In this document: piece by piece, positions 45,925 through 53,926 of the stretch
How the letters are laid out: each line of letters begins with the position of its first letter
Numbering within the stretch: the stretch's first letter is position 1
Assembly (NCBI RefSeq): GCF_005877905.1
Contig: NZ_SWDV01000037.1
Span: forward strand, 1-64,000
Length of the DNA stretch: 64,000 nucleotides
Source of the DNA: Pseudomonas nicosulfuronedens
Lineage (GTDB): Bacteria; Pseudomonadota; Gammaproteobacteria; Pseudomonadales; Pseudomonadaceae
Direction of reading: 5' to 3'
The notes under the pieces: model-generated
The model's database searches: none
What the model saw: only the letters and a program-made list of their open reading frames with translations
Told to the model about the DNA's origin: nothing
Translations under genes and position numbers: made by a program

Positions 45925-48597
45925 ATGCGTACCGAGCAACCGAAAGTCATCTACCTCAAGGATTATCAGGCGCCCGAGTACCTGATCGACGAGACCAACC
46001 TGACCTTCGAGCTGTACGAGGACCACACCTTGGTCCACGCCCAGCTGGTGATGCGCCGCAACCCGGAGCGCGGCGATGGTCTGCCGCCGCTGGTGCTCGA
46101 CGGCCAACAGCTGGAGCTGCTGTCGGTGGCGCTGGATGACCAGGCCCTTGAAGCCGGCCAGTACCAGCTCGATGAGAACCACCTGACGCTGCAACCGACG
46201 GCGAAGACCTTCACCGTCGACAGCACCGTGCGCATCCACCCGGAAAGCAACACCGCGCTGGAAGGCCTGTACAAGTCCGGCAAGATGTTCTGCACCCAGT
46301 GCGAGGCCGAAGGCTTCCGCAAGATCACTTACTACCTCGACCGCCCGGACGTGATGAGCAGCTTCACCACCACGCTGTCGGCCGAGCAGCACCAGTACCC
46401 GGTGCTTCTGTCCAACGGCAACCCGGTGGCCAGCGGTTCGGAAGAGGGCGGCCGCCACTGGGCGACCTGGCAGGACCCGTTCAAGAAGCCGGCCTACCTG
46501 TTCGCCCTCGTTGCCGGTGACCTCTGGTGCGTGGAAGACCAGTTCACCACCATGAGCGAGCGCGAAGTCACCCTGCGCATCTATGTCGAGCCGGAGAACA
46601 TCGACAAGGTCCAGCACGCCATGGACAGCCTGAAGAACTCGATGCGCTGGGACGAGAAGGTCTACGGCCGCGAGTACGACCTGGACATCTTCATGATCGT
46701 CGCGGTCAACGACTTCAACATGGGTGCCATGGAGAACAAGGGCCTCAACATCTTCAACTCCAGCTGCGTGCTGGCCAAGGCCGAGACCGCCACCGACGCC
46801 GCGCACCAGCGCGTCGAAGGCGTAGTGGCGCATGAGTACTTCCACAACTGGTCGGGTAACCGCGTGACCTGCCGCGACTGGTTCCAGCTGTCGCTCAAGG
46901 AAGGCTTCACCGTGTTCCGAGACAGCGAGTTCTCCGCCGACATGAACTCGCGCACCGTCAAGCGCGTCGAGGACGTGGCCTTCCTGCGTACCAACCAGTT
47001 CGCCGAGGACGCGGGCCCCATGGCGCACCCGGTGCGCCCGGACTCCTTCATCGAGATTTCCAACTTCTACACCCTGACCGTCTACGAGAAGGGGTCGGAA
47101 GTGGTGCGCATGATCCACACCCTGCTGGGCGCCGACGGCTTCCGCAAGGGCACCGACCTGTACTTCGAGCGCCATGACGGCCAGGCCGTGACCTGCGACG
47201 ACTTCGTCAAGGCCATGGAAGACGCCAACGGCGTCGACCTCACCCAGTTCAAGCGCTGGTACAGCCAGTCCGGCACCCCGCGCCTGGCGGTCGAGGAGAG
47301 CTACGACGCTGCCGCGCAGAGCTACACCCTGACCTTCCGCCAGAGCTGCCCGGCCACGCCGGGGCAGAGCGAGAAGCAGCCTTTCGTCATTCCGGTGCAG
47401 ATGGGCCTGATCGACAAGCTCGGCAACGCCTTGTCGCTGCGCCTGCAGGGCGAAGAGCACGCCCACGGCAGCGACCGTGTACTGCAGGTCACCGAGGCCG
47501 AGCAGTCCTTCACTTTCGTCGGTCTTGCCGATAAGCCGCTGCCGTCGCTGCTGCGTGGATTCTCCGCGCCGGTGAAGCTGAGCTTCCCCTACGACCGCGA
47601 CCAGCTGATGTTCCTCATGCAGCACGACGAGGACGGTTTCAACCGCTGGGAAGCCGGCCAGCAGCTGTCCGTGCAGGTCCTGCAGGAGCTGATCGGCCAG
47701 CACCAGCGTGGCGAGAAGCTTGTCCTGGATGAGCGTCTGATCACCGCTTTCCGTACCCTGCTGCTGGATACCGGTCTGGACCAGGCCATGGTTGCCGAGA
47801 TGCTCTCGCTGCCCAGCGAGGCGTATCTCGCCGAGATCAGCGAAGTGGCTGATGTCGAGGCGATCCACGTGGCCCGCGAATTCGCCCGCCAGCAGATCGG
47901 TGCAGCGCTGCACGAGCAGCTGTGGGAGCGTTACCAGGCCAACCGCAAGCAGTCCCGCGAGACTGCCTACGTCGCTGAGGCTTCGCACATAGCCCGTCGC
48001 AGCCTGCAGAACATTTCCCTGTCCTACCTGATGCAGAGCGGCAAGGCTGAAGTGCTCGCCGCCTGCCAGGAGCAGTACAAGGATTGCGACAACATGACCG
48101 AGCGCCTGACTGCACTCGCGGTGCTGGTCAACTCTTCATCCCAAAGCGGGTCCTTCGACAGTGCGAAGGCCGAGGCGCTGGCAATGTTCGCCGACTACTT
48201 CAAGGAAGACCCGCTGGTGATGGACCAGTGGTTCAGCGTCCAGGCCGGCTGTACCCTGCCGGGCGGGCTGGAGCGCGTGCAGGCGCTGATGAGTCATCCG
48301 GCCTTCACCCTGAAGAACCCGAACAAGATCCGCGCCCTGATCGGCGCCTTCGCCAACCAGAACGCCGTGAACTTCCATCGCGCGGACGGTGCCGGCTACC
48401 GTTTCCTGGCTGACCAGATCATCACCCTCAACGCACTCAACCCGCAGATCGCCTCGCGCCTGCTGACCCCGCTGACCCGCTGGCGCAAGTACGCACCGGC
48501 GCGCCAGGCGCAGATGAAGGCCGAGCTGGAACGCATCCTGGCGTCCGGCGAGCTGTCCAGCGATGTATACGAAGTGGTCAGCAAGAGTCTCGCGTAA
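45925..48597 (+). CDS. pepN: Aminopeptidase N (PepN, M1 family)
   Basis: 890 residues. It is the major cytoplasmic zinc aminopeptidase. The exopeptidase motif GAMEN starts at residue 267, and the zinc site HEYFHNW begins at residue 303 with the second Glu in LKEGFTVFRD. A long helical C-terminal domain follows. CCAAGGGG precedes the ATG. A perfect 15-bp terminator follows. Confidence 0.97.
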   Translation: MRTEQPKVIYLKDYQAPEYLIDETNLTFELYEDHTLVHAQLVMRRNPERGDGLPPLVLDGQQLELLSVALDDQALEAGQYQLDENHLTLQPTAKTFTVDSTVRIHPESNTALEGLYKSGKMFCTQCEAEGFRKITYYLDRPDVMSSFTTTLSAEQHQYPVLLSNGNPVASGSEEGGRHWATWQDPFKKPAYLFALVAGDLWCVEDQFTTMSEREVTLRIYVEPENIDKVQHAMDSLKNSMRWDEKVYGREYDLDIFMIVAVNDFNMGAMENKGLNIFNSSCVLAKAETATDAAHQRVEGVVAHEYFHNWSGNRVTCRDWFQLSLKEGFTVFRDSEFSADMNSRTVKRVEDVAFLRTNQFAEDAGPMAHPVRPDSFIEISNFYTLTVYEKGSEVVRMIHTLLGADGFRKGTDLYFERHDGQAVTCDDFVKAMEDANGVDLTQFKRWYSQSGTPRLAVEESYDAAAQSYTLTFRQSCPATPGQSEKQPFVIPVQMGLIDKLGNALSLRLQGEEHAHGSDRVLQVTEAEQSFTFVGLADKPLPSLLRGFSAPVKLSFPYDRDQLMFLMQHDEDGFNRWEAGQQLSVQVLQELIGQHQRGEKLVLDERLITAFRTLLLDTGLDQAMVAEMLSLPSEAYLAEISEVADVEAIHVAREFARQQIGAALHEQLWERYQANRKQSRETAYVAEASHIARRSLQNISLSYLMQSGKAEVLAACQEQYKDCDNMTERLTALAVLVNSSSQSGSFDSAKAEALAMFADYFKEDPLVMDQWFSVQAGCTLPGGLERVQALMSHPAFTLKNPNKIRALIGAFANQNAVNFHRADGAGYRFLADQIITLNALNPQIASRLLTPLTRWRKYAPARQAQMKAELERILASGELSSDVYEVVSKSLA

Positions 48598-48640
48598 CAC
48601 ACCCGCCGCGCCCCGTCCCAGGGGCGCAATGTCCTGTCGA

Positions 48641-48676
48641 AAAGGTGTTACCAACTTTTGTTGGTAACACCTTTTT
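48641..48676 (+). terminator. Rho-independent terminator after pepN
   Basis: 15-bp perfect stem AAAGGTGTTACCAAC (48641-48655), loop TTTT, GTTGGTAACACCTTT (48660-48674), with the T run continuing to 48676. Confidence 0.95.
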
Positions 48677-48767
48677 GTTACCTATCGAAATTAACCGATA
48701 TCATTCTTATCGCTTTGTGGTATTGGGCGAAAAACGCCGATGTGTCTGCGTCGCACCTTCAGGGGCA

Positions 48768-48801
48768 GATTGCGCCATCAGGGGTGGTAAATGGCGCAAT
48801 C
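48768..48801. promoter_or_regulatory. Inverted repeat, candidate enhancer site for the sigma-54 promoter
   Basis: GATTGCGCCAT (48768-48778) and ATGGCGCAATC (48791-48801) are perfect 11-bp inverted arms, 12 bases apart. The centre lies about 110 bases upstream of the -24 element, a normal distance for a sigma-54 enhancer-binding activator. The arms could also form an RNA hairpin if transcribed. No activator gene is adjacent. Confidence 0.55.
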
Positions 48802-48894
48802 GGCCACCTGATTTGATCAGTGAACGACCAGTCACAAAAAGTAGCGCGCAGATTCTTTATTTTTTGTAAGCAGAATCCGATACATCGGTGCTGT

Positions 48895-48910
48895 TGGCAC
48901 TGGGGTTGCA
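48895..48910 (+). promoter_or_regulatory. Sigma-54 (RpoN) -24/-12 promoter of the DUF1302-DUF1329 operon
   Basis: TGGCAC (48895-48900), TGGGG, TTGCA (48906-48910) matches the RpoN consensus exactly, with GG and GC separated by 10 bases. The start of transcription would be near 48921, leaving a leader of about 160 bases. The 485-base gap between pepN and the DUF1302 gene thus holds the pepN terminator, the inverted repeat at 48768, an AT-richer stretch (48680-48890), this promoter and the leader. I see no gene in it. Confidence 0.82.
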
Positions 48911-49082
48911 CCGACGGACCCCGCTTAGCCTTTGCCCGTCCATTGGGACGGGAGGCGTGTCGAGCACCTTGGGGGAGTTTCCTTCAGATCGACGACAACA
49001 AGGCCGTGGAATAACGGCTGACAAGGCGTACCGCGCACTGGCGGCGCCGCTAAAGAATGATCAGTCCATGGAGTGAGTCCTA

Positions 49083-51050
49083 ATGGAAATCCCAGTTCGC
49101 AAGCCCGTCTTGCGTTATGCGCCTGCTCGTGCCGGTTTCGCCCTGGCCGGCATCCTGCCTCTGCTGATGTCTGCCCAGGCAACGGCGGTCGAGTTCAGCT
49201 TCCTCGACAACGAAGTCACCGGCTCGCTGGACAGCACCGTGTCCTACGGCGCCCTTTGGCGCGTGCAGGGCCAGGACAAGACCAACAACGACATCAACGG
49301 CAACGACGGCAACCGTAACTTCGACACTGGCCTGGTTTCCGAGGTGTACAAGATCACTTCCGACCTGGAAGCGACCTACAAGAACTACGGTCTGTTCGTC
49401 CGTGGCTCGGCTTTCTATGACACCCAGATCATGGACAAGCGCAACGACTACTACGACAACAACCATCCGGCGCAGCCGAGCCAGACCTACCCCAACAGCG
49501 ATCGCTTCACCAGCGAGACCCGCGATGCCGCCGGCAATCGCGCCGAGATCCTCGATGCCTACGTCTACGGCAACTGGGACGTGGCCGACCACCCGCTGAC
49601 CGCACGCCTGGGCCGCCAGGTGTTCAACTGGGGGGAGGGCATCTTCTACCGTGGTGGCGTGAACACCACCAACCCGGTGGACGCCGCCAAGTTCCGCCTG
49701 CCGGGCTCCGAGCTGAAGGAAGTGTTGATGCCGGTGGAAGCTGCAAGCTTCAACATCGGTTTGACCGACAACCTGTCGATGGACGCCTTCTACCAGTGGA
49801 ACTGGAAAGAGACCCGCATCGACCCGGTCGGCACCTTCTTCTCCGAGACCGATCTGTTCGCCGATGGTGGCAACACCGCCTACACCACCGTGGGCGCGCT
49901 CTCCAACCCGCTGTTCCAGAGCCTCTACCCGCAGCTGTCCGCAGCCCATGTGGGCGGCCTGCAGGGTACCCAGTACCTGGACTCCAACGGTGTGTTCAAG
50001 GTTGCCAACGTCGGCAAGGACATCAACGCCAAGAACGATGGTCAGTTCGGCGTGGCCTTCCACTACGTGGCCGAAGAACTGAACTCCACCGAGTTCGGCT
50101 TCTACTTCGTGAACTACCACTCGAAGGAACCGACCATCTACGCCGACCTGAACAGCGACTACGCTGGCGTGGATCTCGATCAGCTCGCCGGCGTCGGCGG
50201 CTTCACCTCCTACGACCAGCTGGTCTCGGCGGCCGGCAGCGGCAACGCCCTGGCCGGCCAGGTGCTGAGCCTGGTCAATGGTGCGACCTCCGTGGACGTG
50301 GCCAACCAGGTCAACGCCCGCCGCGAGTACGTCGAGAACATCCGCATGTACGGCTTCAGCTTCAACACCACCGTGGGCGACGCCTCGGTGTTCGGTGAGC
50401 TGGCCTACCGCCCGAACCTGCCGATCGGCATCGCCACCACCAACGACCTGCTCGGCGATCTGCTGGTGCAGGCCCCGGCGCTGGCCAGCGGCAAGACCGT
50501 GAACATCGGTGGCGGTGACGTCTCGATTCGCGACCAGATCCACAACTACGAGCGCGTCGAGGCCTTCAACACCTCGTTGGGCACCATCTACAACTTCGGC
50601 CCGTCGCTGTCCTTCGACTCGCTGATGGGCGTGGCGGAACTGGCCTCCGAACACCTGCGCGGCAGCGACCTGCAGTACACCGCGTATGACGGCAGTACCC
50701 GCTACTACTCCGGCCGTGGCAACGGCGCCTACATCTCCGGCTACGACCGCGACGATCAGGTGAACAAGAACGCCTACGGCTACACCCTGCTGCTGTCGGG
50801 CACCTGGAACGACGTCTTCGCCGGCGTGAACATCTCGCCCTACGCCGTCTACAAGGACGACTTCGAAGGCAACTCCTACCAGACCGGCAACTTCATCGAA
50901 GGCCGCAAGGCCTACACTCTCGGCGTCAAGGCTACCTACCTGAACGCCCTGGAGGCCGAGCTGCAGTACACCGAGTTCTACGGCGCCGGGCAGAACAACG
51001 CCAGCCGCGACCGCGACAACGTCGGCTTCAACGTCAAGTACTCCTTCTGA
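49083..51050 (+). CDS. DUF1302 outer-membrane beta-barrel-like protein
   Basis: 655 residues. The signal peptide runs to about residue 35 (LLMSAQATA). The mature part is rich in alternating aromatic and polar strands with Asn/Asp/Tyr loops, and ends in VKYSF with C-terminal Phe, the signature of an outer-membrane barrel. RLGRQVFNWGEGIFYRGG (about 178-195) is characteristic of DUF1302. The family accompanies DUF1329 proteins in many proteobacteria that grow on hydrophobic compounds. A channel or receptor for such a compound is inference. It is first in a sigma-54 operon, followed by the DUF1329 gene after 62 bases. Confidence 0.88.
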   Translation: MEIPVRKPVLRYAPARAGFALAGILPLLMSAQATAVEFSFLDNEVTGSLDSTVSYGALWRVQGQDKTNNDINGNDGNRNFDTGLVSEVYKITSDLEATYKNYGLFVRGSAFYDTQIMDKRNDYYDNNHPAQPSQTYPNSDRFTSETRDAAGNRAEILDAYVYGNWDVADHPLTARLGRQVFNWGEGIFYRGGVNTTNPVDAAKFRLPGSELKEVLMPVEAASFNIGLTDNLSMDAFYQWNWKETRIDPVGTFFSETDLFADGGNTAYTTVGALSNPLFQSLYPQLSAAHVGGLQGTQYLDSNGVFKVANVGKDINAKNDGQFGVAFHYVAEELNSTEFGFYFVNYHSKEPTIYADLNSDYAGVDLDQLAGVGGFTSYDQLVSAAGSGNALAGQVLSLVNGATSVDVANQVNARREYVENIRMYGFSFNTTVGDASVFGELAYRPNLPIGIATTNDLLGDLLVQAPALASGKTVNIGGGDVSIRDQIHNYERVEAFNTSLGTIYNFGPSLSFDSLMGVAELASEHLRGSDLQYTAYDGSTRYYSGRGNGAYISGYDRDDQVNKNAYGYTLLLSGTWNDVFAGVNISPYAVYKDDFEGNSYQTGNFIEGRKAYTLGVKATYLNALEAELQYTEFYGAGQNNASRDRDNVGFNVKYSF

Positions 51051-51112
51051 TAACGACAAGTGTGCGGCGGGCTTCAGAAGTGCCTGCCGCACGCCCCTCA
51101 CGGAGAAGCAAC

Positions 51113-52480
51113 ATGCGCAACATGCGTACCCTGGTCGGCGCTGCCGTGGCTCTGGCCCTGTCCGCCGGCAGCGCCCTGGCGGCGGTTTCCCCGCAGGATG
51201 CGGCCAAGCTGCAGTCGAGCCTGACCCCGCTGGGCGCGGAAAAGGCCGGCAACGCCGCCGGCACCATCCCGGCCTGGACCGGTGGCATCACCCAGGCACC
51301 GGCCGGCTACAAGCCGGGCCAGCACCACATCGACCCGTTCGCCGCCGACAAGCCGCTGTACACCATTACCAAGGCGAACCTGGACCAGTACAAGGCCAAC
51401 CTGACCCCGGGCACCCTGGCGCTGTTCGCCACCTACCCGGACACCTTCCAGATGCCGGTGTACCCGAGCCGCCGCAGTGGTTCGGCACCGCAGTGGGTGT
51501 ATGACAACACCCTGAAGAACGCCACCAGCGCCAAGCTGGCCGAGGGCGGCAACGGTTTCGTCGATGCCTTTGGCGGCATTCCGTTCCCGATCCCGCAGAA
51601 CGGCGTGGAAGCGGTGTGGAACCACATCGCCCGCTACCGCGGCACCTACATCGTGCGTCGCGCGTCCGAAGTGGCCGTGCAGCGCAATGGTGACTACTCG
51701 CTGGTGACCTCGCAGCAGGAGGCGCTGTTCAAGTACTACATCCAGGGCAAGAGCTTCTCGGACCTGAACAACCTGCTGTTCTACTACCTGTCGTTCACCA
51801 AGAGCCCGGCTCGCCTGGCCGGTGGTGCCGCACTGGTCCACGAGACCCTCGATCAGGTGAAGGAGCCGCGTCAGGCCTGGGGCTACAACGCCGGTCAGCG
51901 CCGTGTGCGCCGCGCGCCGAACCTGGCCTACGACACCCCGATCGCTGCCGCCGACGGCCTGCGTACCGCCGACGACACCGACATGTTCAACGGCTCGCCG
52001 GACCGCTACGACTGGAAGCTGATCGGCAAGAAGGAAATGTACATCCCGTACAACAACTACAAGGTCTCCAGCCCTGAGGTTAAGTACAAGGATCTGCTGA
52101 CCCCGAACCACCTGAACCCGAAATACACCCGCTACGAACTGCACCGCGTGTGGGTCGTCGAAGGCACCCTGAAGCCGGGCTCGCGCCACATCTATTCCAA
52201 GCGCGTGCTGTTCCTGGACGAGGACAGCTGGGGCGCCGCCGAAGTCGACCAGTACGACGGTCGCGGCGAGCTGTGGCGTGTATCGCTGGCCTACCTGAAG
52301 AACTACTACGAGCTGCCCACCACCTGGACCGCTCTGGATACCTTCCACGACCTGCAGGCCCGTCGTTACCACGTACAGAACCTGGACAACGAAGAGCCGA
52401 GCACCATCGACTTCGGCCAGGCTGTACCGGACGACTCCTACTTCAGCCCGTCCGCACTGCGTCGCCGCGGCACCCGCTGA
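51113..52480 (+). CDS. DUF1329 periplasmic protein
   Basis: 455 residues. It has a signal peptide cut after SALA (about residue 23). The mature start VSPQDAAKLQSSLTPLGAEK and AGTIPAWTGGI are typical DUF1329 features. The family is thought to have a lipoprotein-carrier-like (LolA/LolB-type) beta fold able to hold a lipid-like ligand; I recall this but cannot check it here. The start at 51113 has CGGAGAAG upstream, and the frame extends further without support. It is second in the operon with DUF1302, and a REP pair and terminator follow. Confidence 0.88.
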   Translation: MRNMRTLVGAAVALALSAGSALAAVSPQDAAKLQSSLTPLGAEKAGNAAGTIPAWTGGITQAPAGYKPGQHHIDPFAADKPLYTITKANLDQYKANLTPGTLALFATYPDTFQMPVYPSRRSGSAPQWVYDNTLKNATSAKLAEGGNGFVDAFGGIPFPIPQNGVEAVWNHIARYRGTYIVRRASEVAVQRNGDYSLVTSQQEALFKYYIQGKSFSDLNNLLFYYLSFTKSPARLAGGAALVHETLDQVKEPRQAWGYNAGQRRVRRAPNLAYDTPIAAADGLRTADDTDMFNGSPDRYDWKLIGKKEMYIPYNNYKVSSPEVKYKDLLTPNHLNPKYTRYELHRVWVVEGTLKPGSRHIYSKRVLFLDEDSWGAAEVDQYDGRGELWRVSLAYLKNYYELPTTWTALDTFHDLQARRYHVQNLDNEEPSTIDFGQAVPDDSYFSPSALRRRGTR

Positions 52481-52494
52481 GTTCGCCGTAGGCG

Positions 52495-52574
52495 TGTAGG
52501 AGCGAGCTTGCTCGCGAACCCGCCCAGCACCGTTGCTGCCGGCTGACACATTTGCGAGCAAGCTCGCTCCTACG
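52495..52574. repeat. REP pair (REPIN)
   Basis: REP copies 52495-52518 and 52551-52574 are inverted with the GCGAA ends facing inward, the opposite arrangement to the pair at 32833. It sits directly after the DUF1329 gene and before its terminator. Confidence 0.92.
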
Positions 52575-52603
52575 AAAAGAGCCCCGCCTCGGCGGGGCTT
52601 TTC
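52575..52603 (+). terminator. Rho-independent terminator between DUF1329 and YCF48 genes
   Basis: AGCCCCGC (52580-52587), loop CTCG, GCGGGGCT (52592-52599) with A-rich and T-rich flanks. It splits the four-gene cluster into two transcription units. The 349-base gap here also holds the REP pair and the promoter candidate at 52754; no gene is seen. Confidence 0.88.
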
Positions 52604-52753
52604 ATTGCCCGGGCAAAACCTCGAGGGAGCAAAAGTGTTACCGCACAACCCGCTGGAAGCCCGCGGCCGCGCGCCTTTCGGCTGAGATGGCAAAACGCAG
52701 TCATCCTTTCGAGTGAGGCGGCTGGGGCTTAACAAAAGATAACGTGCCGTCAA

Positions 52754-52783
52754 TTGTCAGCCCCGGAAAAGGCTGGCTATATA
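52754..52783 (+). promoter_or_regulatory. Sigma-70-like promoter candidate for the YCF48-MMPL unit
   Basis: TTGTCA (52754-52759), 18 bases, TATATA (52778-52783), about 40 bases before the ribosome site of the YCF48 gene. Confidence 0.5.
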
Positions 52784-52829
52784 GCTCCAAACTACATACC
52801 GCCTGCATAAGAAAAAGAGGTAAAGGCAT

Positions 52830-53912
52830 ATGCGTGAGCCCCTGTGGCGCACTTCGAGCGAGCAGCCCATATCGGGAGTGCGAAGCTCCTTCCCGATGTC
52901 GCGCAAGTCGGTTTCCCTGCTCGGCGCGTTTTCCTTCCTGATGATGTCCCTGGCTCCGCTGCATGCCGTTGCCGCAACGGACGCCGCCAGCGATGCCAAC
53001 TCGATCATTTCCGCCAAGGCTTCCAGCAGCCTGCTGCTGAGCATCGCCCATGCCGGCAAGCGCCTGGTCGCGGTGGGGGATCACGGGCACATCCTCTATT
53101 CCGACGACGCAGGCAAGAGCTGGACCCAGGCCACCGTGCCGACCCGCCAGCTGCTGACTTCGGTGTTCTTCGTCAACGACAAGAAAGGCTGGGCCGTCGG
53201 CCATGATGCCCAGGTCCTGGCCACCACCGATGGCGGCACTACCTGGGTGCGCCAGTTCGAGGACCTCAAGCGCGAAGCGCCGCTGCTGGACATCTGGTTC
53301 CAGGACGAGAACCACGGCGTGGCCGTGGGCGCTTATGGCGCGCTGCTGGAAACCACCGACGGCGGCAAGAGCTGGGAAGACGTCAGCGACCGCCTGGACA
53401 ACGAAGACCAGTTCCACCTCAACGCCATCACGGCGGTGAAGGATTCCGGCCTGTTCGTGGTCGGCGAAGCAGGCAGCATGTTCCGCTCCAAGGACTGGGG
53501 CGAGACCTGGGAAAAACTCCAGGGCCCTTATGAAGGCTCGCTGTTCGGCGCCACCGGTACCACCCACGCCGGCACCGTCCTGGCCTATGGCCTGCGCGGC
53601 CACCTGTTCCGCTCCACCGATTTCGGCGACACCTGGCAGCAGGTCAGCCTGCCCACCGCCAATGGCGGCGAGCTGGAGTTCGGCCTCTCTGAAGGCAGCC
53701 TGCTGGATGACGGCACCATCGTCGTCGTCGGCCATGGCGGCAGCGTGCTGGAGAGCAAGGACGACGGCGTGAGCTTCAGTGTCGTCAACCGTCCGGACCG
53801 CCTGTCCCTTGCGGGCGTGAGCGCGGCCGGCAATGGCAACCTGGTCCTGGTCGGCCAGGGCGGTATCCACCTGGCTACGGCGACCGGCGCCGAGCTGACA
53901 GAACAACAATAA
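52830..53912 (+). CDS. Exported YCF48/BNR-type beta-propeller protein
   Basis: 360 residues from ATG 52830, which has AGAGGTAAAG at a good distance. ATG 52896 (residue 23) would give a cleaner signal peptide, MSRKSVSLLGAFSFLMMS and on to HAVA, but lacks a ribosome site. The mature protein has repeated Asp-box-like blades: YSDDAGKSW, ATTDGGTTW, ETTDGGKSW, RSKDWGETW, RSTDFGDTW. YCF48-family propellers act as assembly factors (photosystem II HCF136) and recur next to MMPL transporters in proteobacteria. It lies 14 bases before the transporter gene, and is probably its periplasmic partner. Confidence 0.88.
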   Translation: MREPLWRTSSEQPISGVRSSFPMSRKSVSLLGAFSFLMMSLAPLHAVAATDAASDANSIISAKASSSLLLSIAHAGKRLVAVGDHGHILYSDDAGKSWTQATVPTRQLLTSVFFVNDKKGWAVGHDAQVLATTDGGTTWVRQFEDLKREAPLLDIWFQDENHGVAVGAYGALLETTDGGKSWEDVSDRLDNEDQFHLNAITAVKDSGLFVVGEAGSMFRSKDWGETWEKLQGPYEGSLFGATGTTHAGTVLAYGLRGHLFRSTDFGDTWQQVSLPTANGGELEFGLSEGSLLDDGTIVVVGHGGSVLESKDDGVSFSVVNRPDRLSLAGVSAAGNGNLVLVGQGGIHLATATGAELTEQQ

Positions 53913-53926
53913 GCCGGGGAGCCGCA

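Noticed and set aside
45625-47988. 787-residue ORF antisense to pepN
   Set aside because: Shadow of pepN codon bias; rich in Val, His and Gln with no recognisable domain.
48645-48869. 74-residue ORF in the pepN-DUF1302 gap
   Set aside because: It starts inside the pepN terminator and contains the inverted repeat at 48768, and has no ribosome site.
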